In this document: piece by piece, positions 6,174 to 14,358 of the stretch
Layout: every line of letters begins with the position of its first letter
How positions within the stretch are numbered: the first letter of the stretch is position 1
Assembly: GCA_023387735.1 (NCBI GenBank)
Contig: JAEWHP010000031.1
Span: 62,001 to 126,000 of the forward strand
Direction of reading: 5' to 3'
DNA length: 64,000 nucleotides
Origin: Pseudomonadota bacterium
Lineage (GTDB): Bacteria; Pseudomonadota; Alphaproteobacteria; Rhizobiales; Xanthobacteraceae
Program-made: the position numbers and the translations under genes
Notes under the pieces: generated by a model
What the model saw: only the letters and a program-made list of their open reading frames with translations
Told to the model about the DNA's origin: nothing
Database searches by the model: none

Positions 6174-7373
6174 TCAGCCGTGATAGGCAAACAGCTCGAT
6201 CGGATCGTTGAAGCCGCGCACCCGATGCTCGCCGACATGTTCGAGCTCGAAATCGCTTTCGACGAAATCCGCGAACGCGCGGGACAGCAGTACGTTTCTG
6301 CCCAACTGCTTTGTTAAGGCTTCGAGACGCGACGCCATGTTGACCGCGGGGCCGATGACGGTGAAGTCGAGCCGGCTGCGCGAGCCGATATTGCCGTACA
6401 TGACGTCGCCGACGTGGACGCCGATGCCGTAGTTCAGCGGCGCCCGACCGGCTTCGCTGTTCCTTTCGTTCAGGGCCGCCATGGCCTGACGGGCTTCGGC
6501 CACGGCGTGCAGCAGATTGGCGCAAGCTCCCGGCTGGCTGAGCGGAAAAATAGCGAGCAGACCGTCGCCGATGAATTTCAATATCTCGCCGCCGTGCTTT
6601 GCAATCGGCTCCGACATCGCGTCGAAATAGCCGTTCAGAAGTTCGATGACGTCATCGCGCGGCCAGTTGTCGGAGATCCGGGTAAACTCGCGCAGATCGC
6701 AGATCATGATGGCGGCGCGAACCGTGGTCCCGCTGCCGCGCCGGGTGGCGCCGGCCAGAATGAGTTCTGAGGCGTGCGAGCCGACATAGGTTTCGAGCAG
6801 CGTCCGCGCCAGGCGATTCTTGATGCGGATTTCGCTGACCAGCGCCAAAGCCGGCAACAGTTTCTGCAGAGCGGCGATATGCGCGGCGTCGATACCGCCG
6901 GGCCGGTCGGTGGCAAACGTCACGAGGTGCTGCTTGCCGAGCGTATGGTACAGCGGACACGCCACATAGTCGGTGAGGCCTTTCGCCCGCATCTCGTCAT
7001 AGACGCCGTGCTTGCGGCCCAGCGCGGGATCGCGTTCCAGATTCTCCCGCACCTCGGTGGCACCCTCGTGCGTCTCATTGGCGGGACTGCCGATGTATTC
7101 GGACCGCTCCCTGACATCGTAGTCGACGCCCTCGATCACGGCCTCGCGCATCCCGTCGGCCCACATCATCCGGGCCCCGAGCCACTGCGGATGGTGGATC
7201 AGGATATGAAGCGTCCCCCGCTTGACGGGAATGCCCGCCTTCTGCAGCCGGATGCACATCTCGGCGAAGATATTGTCGATGAAGCGCTCATCGCGCGTGC
7301 CGTTCGTCAGCCATTGCACGACGTCGCTGTCGGGACGCGCGGTGACGGGATCGATGTTTGATGGCGCGTCCAT
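6174..7373 (-). CDS. Class III adenylate/guanylate cyclase
   Basis: The 399-residue soluble protein has an N-terminal sensor-like region (about 1-200, with a short-chain GAF-like pattern) and a C-terminal cyclase homology domain (about 215-390). Visible catalytic features are Asp in MICDLREFTRI and Asp in LKFIGDGLLAIF (metal binding), the substrate-contact Lys in ILKFIGDG, LDFTVIGPAVNMASRLE with the Asn/Arg transition-state pair, and Asp before FTV, which favours ATP. It likely makes cAMP in response to an unknown cytoplasmic signal. Rhizobia carry many such cyclases. Confidence 0.87.
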   Translation of the reverse strand: MDAPSNIDPVTARPDSDVVQWLTNGTRDERFIDNIFAEMCIRLQKAGIPVKRGTLHILIHHPQWLGARMMWADGMREAVIEGVDYDVRERSEYIGSPANETHEGATEVRENLERDPALGRKHGVYDEMRAKGLTDYVACPLYHTLGKQHLVTFATDRPGGIDAAHIAALQKLLPALALVSEIRIKNRLARTLLETYVGSHASELILAGATRRGSGTTVRAAIMICDLREFTRISDNWPRDDVIELLNGYFDAMSEPIAKHGGEILKFIGDGLLAIFPLSQPGACANLLHAVAEARQAMAALNERNSEAGRAPLNYGIGVHVGDVMYGNIGSRSRLDFTVIGPAVNMASRLEALTKQLGRNVLLSRAFADFVESDFELEHVGEHRVRGFNDPIELFAYHG

Positions 7374-7492
7374 ATCCTGCTCCTGGGGTGACGTCGTTCG
7401 GCGGTGCAGGATATGTCGTGTCGCGGCGCCACGACGTCAACCGAGCCGGCTGCAATCTACCTGCTAGAATGGGGCAGTGGATCGCCGCATGA

Positions 7493-7813
7493 TCACGCTT
7501 TGCGCGAGCCGTCCTCGATGATCTGGACGATCCGCGACATGTCCTGCTGTGCGCGGCCCTGAAAGACGGCATGCTTCAGCACGAGCCGCACCGCCTGGCT
7601 CACCCACATCGGGACGCCGAGTTCTTCGCCTTGCTCGATGGCGAGATCGACGTCCTTCATGAGTATCTCGATGGTTGCACCAAAGTCGAACGTGCGTGGC
7701 AGCACGGTATCGGGGAAAAGGTGCATGGTCGCAAAATTCTCGTACCCGGCGTCGAGCAACTTGCCCGCCATTGGTTGGCCCATGTTGCCGACGCCGAGAC
7801 AGCCGATGCGCAT
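7493..7813 (-). pseudogene. Internally deleted beta-hydroxyacid dehydrogenase (3-hydroxyisobutyrate dehydrogenase-like)
   Basis: Only 106 codons remain of a family normally about 290 residues long. The N-terminal 25 residues carry the Rossmann motif (MRIGCLGVGNMGQPMAGKLL). The text then jumps in frame to the C-terminal region (GATIEILMKDVDLAIEQGEE with ELGVPMWVSQAVRLVLKHA). About 170 residues, including most of the cofactor domain and the catalytic Lys region, are missing. The frame is intact, so a short protein could still be made, but dehydrogenase activity is not expected. The ATG is at 7813. Confidence 0.75.
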
Positions 7814-7893
7814 CGTGTAACTCCGGTGGAAGGCAGCCGAGAACATCGGCAGTGAGCGGCCCGTGGTGTGTCTGCTGCTACAGAGAGGTGGGA

Positions 7894-8316
7894 CTATCCC
7901 TTGGGCGCCTTGTAATCAGTCTGGTGCACTTCCACGATCGTGCCGTCGGGATCCTGCAGGAAAATCTGATACCAGCCATTCATGGCCCAGACGCCGTAGT
8001 CGGCGAACTGGATATTCTTCTCCCGAAGCATGGCCTTGAACCCCTCGATGTCGTCCGTACGAAACGCGATGTGACCGCGATCGACTGGATTGAGACTTTG
8101 CCTGGTTCGGAATGCGACGCCGAGATCCTGCGGCGCGATGTGAAACTCCGTCGTGCCGTCGGTAAGAAACTCGACCTTCCCATCAAAGCCCTGCGACGTG
8201 ATCCGCGCATCTTCATTGCCCGGTACCGGTTTCAACTTGAACAGGGATCGGTAAAATTCCGCGAGCGCGCCAACATCCTTGGTCGCATAGTTCACGTGGT
8301 GAAGTTTCAGTTCCAT
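7894..8316 (-). CDS. VOC (glyoxalase/bleomycin-resistance) family protein
   Basis: The 140-residue protein starts at ATG 8316 with GAGGAG upstream. It shows the paired beta-alpha-beta-beta-beta layout: LHHVNYATKDVGALAEFYRS at the N-terminus and DRGHIAFRTDDIEGFKAML in the second half, ending IFLQDPDGTIVEVHQ. The metal-ligand candidates are His in LHHVN, the His in GHIAF, and Glu in IVEVHQ. Members act as dioxygenases, lyases, isomerases or resistance proteins; the substrate is unknown here. Confidence 0.83.
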   Translation of the reverse strand: MELKLHHVNYATKDVGALAEFYRSLFKLKPVPGNEDARITSQGFDGKVEFLTDGTTEFHIAPQDLGVAFRTRQSLNPVDRGHIAFRTDDIEGFKAMLREKNIQFADYGVWAMNGWYQIFLQDPDGTIVEVHQTDYKAPKG

Positions 8317-8859
8317 GGGATCTCCTCTTCTCGATCGGGCAACAAACAATATGCGTAAAGCTTTCCATCATGAAGCAGGCGCAGCACGGATGAGCGCGGC
8401 GACATCCGGGGCCAAACTTCACGATCCCCGCTGCGCCTGGACACTAATTTCTTCAGCCAAATCAACCTGATTTGCCCCGTCCAGCCTCCCGCTCGAAAAT
8501 AATCCGCTTCTCGTTTCCCCCAAATCAGCCGCATAATTCCCCCGTCTCATCCTCTCTACGAGGGACGTATCGCGATCGTCACGGACGTTGGGATGGGATG
8601 CGGTGGACGCAGCAGCGTCGGGCGCGTGAGACGTGTTCGCAGGGCAGATCTTCGATCCGTGAGCGGACACACCGCGCAAGACGAGCGGCGCCGAAGCGTA
8701 CGGCAAAACCGTGTGGTCCTGGCACCCGTGGCTGGTGTCAAGTTGAGCGGAGGTTCGTGAAGCCCGACCGGGCCTTCATGAACCGCTAATTCGCCAACGA
8801 CGGAGGCAAGAGGAATTCGTCTCCGAGGAGAGCGCGGCATAAGCCGTAAGGCCATTGCG

Positions 8860-8966
8860 CAGGGAATGCCGGAGTGTTCCGACTGTACCTGTATGCTCGT
8901 GTGCGTCACTTCTCGCGCACTATTGCACACGAGACCGCGGGTGCAGCGTGCACCCGGCATTCCCTG
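8860..8966. repeat. Structured intergenic element: 13-bp outer stem enclosing two hairpins
   Basis: CAGGGAATGCCGG (8860-8872) is perfectly complementary to CCGGCATTCCCTG (8954-8966). Inside lie CTCGTGTGC (8896-8904) pairing with GCACACGAG (8925-8933), and GGGTGCA (8939-8945) pairing with TGCACCC (8949-8955) across a 3-nt loop. The last hairpin overlaps the outer stem by two bases. The fold is nearly symmetric, so the transcribed strand cannot be told. It could be a structured RNA or a mobile palindromic repeat. Confidence 0.65.
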
Positions 8967-9081
8967 CTCCCTCTCGTCGAGGGACAACGTTCACACAAAC
9001 CTCGGGCGCATCCCGCCGCGAGATCGCATCTACGCGCCGTGCGGTCAGCCATCCTCGTGGCCTTCCAATGTCCGGGGACGC

Positions 9082-9128
9082 GATGATTGCACCAAATGAT
9101 CGAACCAAGAATGAAATGATTGAACCAA
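9082..9128. repeat. Direct repeats upstream of the sugar-transporter genes
   Basis: AATGATCGAACCAA (9095-9108) recurs as AATGATTGAACCAA (9115-9128), 20 bp or two helical turns apart, preceded by a degenerate copy at 9082-9095 (GATGATTGCACCAA). They sit about 150-190 bp before the binding-protein gene and could be activator sites. No -10/-35 pair was identified with confidence. Confidence 0.4.
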
Positions 9129-9274
9129 AACGCCCGGTGCGCAAGTGGCTTGCCGCATTTGCGCCTGCAATGCCCCTCTACAGAAGTTTGCATTGTTCCA
9201 TCTGGATCACGCTGGGTGGTTGCGCTATCATTTATCCAACCGGTTAAAAAGCCGGCGGTTCAAGGGAGAATAAC

Positions 9275-10660
9275 GTGATATCCAGGAGATCAGCTACGCT
9301 TTCGCTCGCGGTCGCTGCTGTCGGGCTGTTTTATGCCGCAGCACCCGCGATCGCCCAGCAGAAGACCATCACCGTCTGGTTCGGCAAGGGCTTCTACAAG
9401 TCCGAGGACGACGCGCTGCTGGAGGCGATCAAGAAATTCGAGGCCAAGACCGGCATCAAGGTCGAACTGTCGCAATATGCCATCCAGGACATGATTCCGA
9501 AGACGGTGGCGGCGCTGGATTCCGGCACCGTGCCCGACGTCGCCTATTCCGACAGCTATGACGTGCAGGCGCAGGGCAAATGGGCGTTCGAGGGCAAGCT
9601 CGAGGACCTCTCCGACATCATGACGCCGATGAAATCGGCGTTCGCTCCGAACACGCTCGAGACCGTCAACCTCTATAACGACGTCGCCAAGAAGCGCGCC
9701 TATTACGGCTTCCCGCTGAAGCAGCAGAGCATGCATGTGCAGATCTGGGGCGACATGCTGGAGCAGGCCGGCTTCAAGCAGAGCGATATCCCGACCAAGT
9801 GGGAAGACTACTGGTCGTTCTGGTGCGACAAGGTGCAGCCCGCCAGCCGCAAGGCCACCGGCCAGCGCATCTATGCCGTCGGCCAGCCGATGGGCGTGGA
9901 GTCCACCGACTCGTTCCAGTCGTTCTACACCTTCATGGACGCTTATAACGTCAAGCTGGTCGACGACGACGGCAAGCTCCTGGTCGACGACCCCAAGGTT
10001 CGGGAAAACCTGATCAAGGCGCTTAAGGACTATACCGACACGTACATCAAGGGCTGCACACCGCCCTCCTCCACGACCTGGAAGGATCCCGACAACAACG
10101 TCGCCTTCCACAACAAGACGATCGTGATGACGCACAACTTCACGATCTCGATCGCGGCGAAATGGCTCGACGACGCCAACAACCCGGCACTAACGCCGGA
10201 GCAGCGCGCTATCGGCAAGAAGAACTACGACGAGGTCATCATCACCTCGTCCTTCCCGAACAAGCCGGACGGCACCCCGATCAAGTACCGCTCCGACGTC
10301 AAGACCGGGTTGATGTTCGCCTCCGCCAAGAACAAGGCCGAGGGCAAGGAGTTCATCAAGTTCCTGATGCAGGAGGAAAACCTCCGGCCCTATATCGAGG
10401 GCGCGCTCGGCCGCTGGTTCCCGGTGACGACCGCCAGCCAGCAGAGCCCCTGGTGGCAGGCTGACCGGCATCGCAAGGCGGTCTACAATCAGTTCACCGG
10501 CGGCACCACGCCGTTCGACTTCACCAGGAACTGGAAGTTCACGATCCTCAACAACGAGAACGTCTGGGCCAAGGCGATGAACCGCGTCGTGAGCGAGAAG
10601 GTGCCGGTCGACAAGGCCGTCGACGAACTGATCGCCCGCATCAAGCAGGTCGCGGGTTAA
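9275..10660 (+). CDS. ABC transporter substrate-binding protein, carbohydrate (CUT1) type
   Basis: The 461-residue SBP_bac_1 family protein has a GTG start at 9275 preceded by GGGAG. Residues 1-28 form a signal peptide (MISRRSATLSLAVAAVGLFY ending at AIAQ). The mature part shows ITVWFGKGFYKSEDDALLEA and the FEAKTGIKVELSQY segment typical of extracellular solute-binding proteins. It would deliver a sugar or polyol to the two permeases encoded next. There is a 193-bp gap before the first permease that contains a repeat element, and no ATPase gene accompanies the set. Confidence 0.88.
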   Translation: MISRRSATLSLAVAAVGLFYAAAPAIAQQKTITVWFGKGFYKSEDDALLEAIKKFEAKTGIKVELSQYAIQDMIPKTVAALDSGTVPDVAYSDSYDVQAQGKWAFEGKLEDLSDIMTPMKSAFAPNTLETVNLYNDVAKKRAYYGFPLKQQSMHVQIWGDMLEQAGFKQSDIPTKWEDYWSFWCDKVQPASRKATGQRIYAVGQPMGVESTDSFQSFYTFMDAYNVKLVDDDGKLLVDDPKVRENLIKALKDYTDTYIKGCTPPSSTTWKDPDNNVAFHNKTIVMTHNFTISIAAKWLDDANNPALTPEQRAIGKKNYDEVIITSSFPNKPDGTPIKYRSDVKTGLMFASAKNKAEGKEFIKFLMQEENLRPYIEGALGRWFPVTTASQQSPWWQADRHRKAVYNQFTGGTTPFDFTRNWKFTILNNENVWAKAMNRVVSEKVPVDKAVDELIARIKQVAG

Positions 10661-10687
10661 GGTAAGCGATGCCGGCCGCCGCCAAGC

Positions 10688-10810
10688 TGTCGTCCCGGCG
10701 CAGGCCGGGACCCATAGCCACAGGCCAATGTTGTTGCGCGAAAGCCGTCGAACGGCGTCGTCCAGCACATCCGCCACGGCGTATGGATCCCGGCCTCCGC
10801 CGGGACGATG
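10688..10810. repeat. Intergenic palindromic repeat, copy 1 (about 123 bp)
   Basis: The left end (GTCGTCCCGGCG with GCCGGGACCCATAG) and right end (GGTATGGATCCCGGC-type text with GCCGGGACGA) each form a hairpin and are also complementary to each other. A related element lies at 53982-54102 with the same flanks and length, the middle being divergent. It sits between the binding-protein and permease genes of one transporter operon. Confidence 0.7.
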
Positions 10811-10853
10811 GTGTGGCGGCGGCCGGCATCTCCTGAGAATAGAGTTCAAGACC

Positions 10854-11726
10854 ATGGCGATCACGCTTTCGGGCGATCACGCGCTCCCAAATCCACCGCT
10901 TTCGTCGCGACTGACCACGCCACAGGTCTGGGGCATCGTGCTGCTGGCGCCCTATGTCCTCGTGTTCCTCGCCTTCGTGGTCTATCCCGTCGGATACGGG
11001 TTGTGGCTGGCGCGGCATCCGGCGAGCTACGTCGCGCTGTGGCACGATCCGATCTTCGCGCGCGCCGCGGTCAACACGCTGATCTTCCTGCTGGTCGGCA
11101 TCAACGTCAAAATGGCGATCGCGCTGTTTTTGTCCGGCTTCTTCGCGCAGCAGCGCACCTGGATCAAATGGCTGTCGGTGCTGTTCATCCTGCCCTGGGC
11201 GGTGCCGTCGATCCCGACCATTCTTTCCGTGCGCTTCATGCTCAATCCCGAATGGGGCATGGTCAACCAGATCATCTTCAAGCTCACCGGCGACGACGGC
11301 CCGAACTGGCTGAACGACCCGACGGTAGCGCTCGGCATGGCCATCGGCGTGCACATCTGGAAATCGCTGCCGTTCTGGACGCTGATCCTGATGACCGGGC
11401 GGCTTGCGATCTCGCACGACATGTATGAAGCCGCCGACGTCGACGGCGCCACCTGGTGGCAGAAATTCCGCTTCATCACCTGGCCGTCAATGCAGACGCT
11501 CTACATCACCTGCACGCTGCTCTCGATGATCTGGACGCTCGGCGATTTCAACAGCGTCTACCTCCTGACCGGCGGCGGCCCAGCCGATCTCACCCATGTG
11601 CTTGCCACACTGGGCATCCGCTATCTCCGGCTCGATCAGCTCTCGCTCGCGATGGCCTCCATCGTCTGCGCGCTGCCGTTCGTGCTGCCGCTGGTCTATT
11701 TCATGATGAAACGGTTGTCGCGATGA
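10854..11726 (+). CDS. Sugar ABC transporter permease, MalF-like
   Basis: This 290-residue inner-membrane protein has about six hydrophobic segments, the first at roughly residues 25-50 (VWGIVLLAPYVLVFLAFVVY). The EAA loop that docks the ATPase is visible as YEAADVDGATWWQKFRFITW. The start is ATG 10854 because earlier in-frame starts fall inside the palindromic repeat. Its stop overlaps the next permease's ATG by 4 nt, so the two are translationally coupled. Confidence 0.88.
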   Translation: MAITLSGDHALPNPPLSSRLTTPQVWGIVLLAPYVLVFLAFVVYPVGYGLWLARHPASYVALWHDPIFARAAVNTLIFLLVGINVKMAIALFLSGFFAQQRTWIKWLSVLFILPWAVPSIPTILSVRFMLNPEWGMVNQIIFKLTGDDGPNWLNDPTVALGMAIGVHIWKSLPFWTLILMTGRLAISHDMYEAADVDGATWWQKFRFITWPSMQTLYITCTLLSMIWTLGDFNSVYLLTGGGPADLTHVLATLGIRYLRLDQLSLAMASIVCALPFVLPLVYFMMKRLSR

Positions 11727-12574
11727 AGCTGCCAACACTCCGCGAAATCGGCACCGAAGCGCGCCTGCTGCTGATCGGCATTCCCGTGCTGATCTGGACC
11801 ATGGTGCCGATCTATCACATGTTCCTGTTCGCGATCTCGCCGAAGCAGGACGCCTTCGCCGGCAAACTTTGGCCGGACCATCCGACGCTGCACAATTTCA
11901 AGATCGTGTTCTACCAGCAGCATTACTTCCTGCGCGACTTCTGGGTCCAGTTCGGGAATTCGGTGGTGATCGCGCTTGCCGCGGGCGCGCTGACGCTGAT
12001 GATCGCGACCGCCGCCGCGTTCTCGATTTCGCGGCTGCGCGTGCCTGGCGGTCGCTGGGTGATGAATCTCGCGCTGTTCACCTATTTCATCCCGGCGGCG
12101 TTCCTCGCCGTGCCGATGTACCGCACCATGGGCAATTACGGCCTGCTCAACAATCACTGGTCGCTGATCCTGGCCATGGTGACGATCGCCTCACCCTACG
12201 CGATCTGGGTGCTGAAGCAGGCGTCCGACAAGCTGCCGGTCGAACTCGATGAAGCCGCCACCATGGACGGCGCCACCACGATGCAGCTGTTTCGCCTGGT
12301 CTACGTGCCGTTGATGATGCCGTCGCTGGTCGCGATCGGCACCTACGCGATCCTGCTCGCCTGGAACGAATATCTCTACGCTTTCCTGCTGCTCTCCAAG
12401 GACACCGAGATCACGCTCCCCGTGGCGCTCGGCAATTTCCTCGCAGCGGATGACTCGCCATGGGAGTTGCTGATGACGACAGGATTCATCTATGCGCTGC
12501 CGCCAGCCGCGATCTACTACGCGTTCAAGCGGTACATGGTGGGCGGACTGACGGCCGGGGCGGTGAAGTCGTAA
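11723..12574 (+). CDS. Sugar ABC transporter permease, MalG-like
   Basis: This 283-residue protein starts at ATG 11723 in an ATGA overlap with the upstream permease. It begins MKLPTLREIGTEARLLLIGI and has about six membrane segments and the EAA loop LDEAATMDGATTMQLFRLVY, followed by VPLMMPSLVAIGTYAILLAW, typical of MalG-like CUT1 permeases. The operon ends here: the next gene converges from the other strand after a palindrome, and no ATP-binding subunit is present. Confidence 0.88.
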   Translation: MKLPTLREIGTEARLLLIGIPVLIWTMVPIYHMFLFAISPKQDAFAGKLWPDHPTLHNFKIVFYQQHYFLRDFWVQFGNSVVIALAAGALTLMIATAAAFSISRLRVPGGRWVMNLALFTYFIPAAFLAVPMYRTMGNYGLLNNHWSLILAMVTIASPYAIWVLKQASDKLPVELDEAATMDGATTMQLFRLVYVPLMMPSLVAIGTYAILLAWNEYLYAFLLLSKDTEITLPVALGNFLAADDSPWELLMTTGFIYALPPAAIYYAFKRYMVGGLTAGAVKS

Positions 12575-12582
12575 AGGAAACC

Positions 12583-12621
12583 GTCATTCCGGGGCGATGT
12601 GAACATCGAACCCGGAGTGAC
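12583..12621. repeat. Palindrome between convergent genes (GTCATTCCGGGG type), copy 1
   Basis: GTCATTCCGGG (12583-12593) pairs with CCCGGAGTGAC (12611-12621), with one G-T wobble. Inside it CGATGT pairs with ACATCG across two bases. The result is a near-continuous stem between the ends of two convergent operons, with no long T-run. It may act as a bidirectional transcription barrier. A second member of this type lies at 51204-51240. Confidence 0.6.
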
Positions 12622-12628
12622 AGGAGAA

Positions 12629-13444
12629 CTACAACGGCGCGGCGCTCTCGCCTTGCGAGCTCGACAGCTTCGAGGCGAGCGAGGCGATCACGATCACGAC
12701 CGCGATGAACGCAATCACCATGGTGCTGATGGCGTTGATCTCGGGCTTCACGCCGAGCCGCACCTCGGAATAGATCCGGATCGGCAGCGTCGCCGAGCCC
12801 GGCCCGGTCGTGAAGTTCGCGATCACGACGTCGTCGAGGGAGAGCGTGAAGGCCAGCATCCAGCCCGCTGCGATCGCCGGAACGATCAGCGGCAGCGTCA
12901 CGGACAAAAATGCCCGCACCGGATCGCAGCCGAGATCCATCGCGGCCTCCTCCAAGCTGCGGTCGAGCGAGGCAAGGCGCGACTGCACCACGACGGTGAC
13001 GAAGCACATCGTCAGCGTGGTGTGCGCGATGGACACCGTCCAGAAACCGCGCTCGGCGTTGAGCGCCACGAACAGCAGGAGCAGCGACAGACCCGAGATC
13101 ACCTCCGGCATGACAAGCGGCGCATAGAGCATACCGGAGAACAGCGGGCGTCCCCTGAAGCGCTCGCCGCGCACCAGCGCGACCGCCGCCAGTGTGCCGA
13201 GCAGCGTTGCGATGGTCGCCGATACCGCGGCGACGCGCAGGCTCATCCAGGCGGCATCCAGCATGGCGCGATCATTGAAGAACTCGCGATACCAGCGCAG
13301 GGACCAGCCGCCCCACACCGTGACCAGCCGCGAGTCGTTGAACGAATAGATGACGAGGATGACGATCGGCAAGTAAAGGAACGCCAGCCCGAGCGCCAGC
13401 GAGGTCACGTTGAACGGCGACAGGCTGTTGACCTTGCGCACCAT
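12629..13444 (-). CDS. potI: Putrescine/spermidine-type ABC transporter permease
   Basis: This 271-residue PotC/PotI family inner-membrane protein has six hydrophobic segments starting with ALGLAFLYLPIVILVIYSFN. The ATPase-docking EAA loop reads LEEAAMDLGCDPVRAFLSVT. The N-terminal YSFNDSR and WSLRWYREFF stretches are characteristic of polyamine-type permeases. Its ATG shares a base with the stop of potH (TGATG), which implies coupling. It is the last gene of the potGHI unit. A binding protein is not encoded downstream, where a convergent operon ends. Confidence 0.87.
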   Translation of the reverse strand: MVRKVNSLSPFNVTSLALGLAFLYLPIVILVIYSFNDSRLVTVWGGWSLRWYREFFNDRAMLDAAWMSLRVAAVSATIATLLGTLAAVALVRGERFRGRPLFSGMLYAPLVMPEVISGLSLLLLFVALNAERGFWTVSIAHTTLTMCFVTVVVQSRLASLDRSLEEAAMDLGCDPVRAFLSVTLPLIVPAIAAGWMLAFTLSLDDVVIANFTTGPGSATLPIRIYSEVRLGVKPEINAISTMVIAFIAVVIVIASLASKLSSSQGESAAPL

Positions 13445-14358
13445 CAGCCTGGCCCTCCGAGCGTGCGGCGCTGCAGCCGGTCATACAGCAGCAGGGGTGG
13501 CACCAGCAGCAGCAGCAGCGCCACCGCGGCGGCCGACGCCACCGGCCAGTCCTTGTTGGTGAAGAACTCCAGCCACAGCGTCTGCCCGATCATCATCGAT
13601 CCGGAGCCGGCCAGGAGATCCGGAATCACGAATTCGCCGACGATCGGGATGAAGCACAGCAGCGCGCCGGCGCCGATGCCCGGCAGCGAAAGCGGGAACG
13701 TCACCAGCCAGAACGCCTGCCGGGGCGACGAGCCCAGGTCGCTTGCGGCTTCCAGCAGCGATGCGTCCATCCTGGCGAGCGTCGCATAGAGCGGCAGGAT
13801 CATGAACGGCAGGTAGGAATAGACGATGCCGATGAACATCGCGCTGTCGGTCGAGAGCCACACCACCGGCGTCGAGACCAGATGCAGTGCAAGGAGAATT
13901 TTGTTGAGCAGGCCGTCATGCTGCAGGATGTTGATCCAGGCATAGATCCGTATCAGGAACGAGGTCCAGAACGGCACGATCACCAGCATCATGGCAATCG
14001 GCTGCCAGCGCCGCGGCAGCCGCGCCATGCCGTAGGCGATGGGATAGCCGATCACGAGCAGGATCAAGGTCGACGTCACGGCGACGAACAGGCTGCGCAG
14101 ATATGAGCTGATGTAGAGACTGTCGGACACCAGCAGCCTGAAATTATCCAGCGACAGTTGCGCGAACGCCGCCCTGATCGCCTCCCACCCCTCCGTGAGA
14201 TCGAACAATGGCACGTACGGCGGCTGGGCGATCGCAGTCTGCGACAGGCTGATTTTCAGCACGAAGCCGAATGGCAGCAGGAAGAACAGCACCATCCACA
14301 GATACGGCGCGATCGCGGCGTAGCGTGCCGGCTGCGCAAAGATGCGTCGTGCGCTCAT
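13444..14358 (-). CDS. potH: Putrescine-type ABC transporter permease
   Basis: This 304-residue PotB/PotH family protein is taken from ATG 14358 (MSARRIFAQPARYAAIAPYL), which overlaps the potG stop by 4 nt. It has six membrane segments, the LFFLLPFGFVLKISLSQ first helix typical of the family, and an EAA loop LLEAASDLGSSPRQAFWLVT. It pairs with PotI to form the channel. An upstream in-frame start 12 codons earlier would lie deep in potG and lacks a ribosome-binding site. Confidence 0.88.
   Translation of the reverse strand: MSARRIFAQPARYAAIAPYLWMVLFFLLPFGFVLKISLSQTAIAQPPYVPLFDLTEGWEAIRAAFAQLSLDNFRLLVSDSLYISSYLRSLFVAVTSTLILLVIGYPIAYGMARLPRRWQPIAMMLVIVPFWTSFLIRIYAWINILQHDGLLNKILLALHLVSTPVVWLSTDSAMFIGIVYSYLPFMILPLYATLARMDASLLEAASDLGSSPRQAFWLVTFPLSLPGIGAGALLCFIPIVGEFVIPDLLAGSGSMMIGQTLWLEFFTNKDWPVASAAAVALLLLLVPPLLLYDRLQRRTLGGPG

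Larger units (their letters stand above)
8317..9274. other. 958-bp stretch without a credible gene
   Basis: Open frames in this stretch are Arg/Pro-rich, overlap each other on both strands and lack ribosome-binding sites. The central part (about 8570-9060) looks like repetitive Bradyrhizobium intergenic DNA and holds the structured element at 8860-8966. Near its right end are 20-bp-spaced direct repeats (9082-9128). The ribosome-binding site of the transporter gene (GGGAG) is at about 9264. Confidence 0.55.

Noticed and set aside
8556..8987. Overlapping open frames in the 8.3-9.3 kb gap
   Set aside because: Frames on both strands overlap each other and the structured element, lack ribosome-binding sites and have unnatural composition. 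They are treated as repetitive intergenic DNA.
12599..13789. 396-codon plus-strand frame opposite potI and potH
   Set aside because: The composition is Arg/His/Gln-rich and it crosses two permease genes whose minus-strand frames are clearly real.
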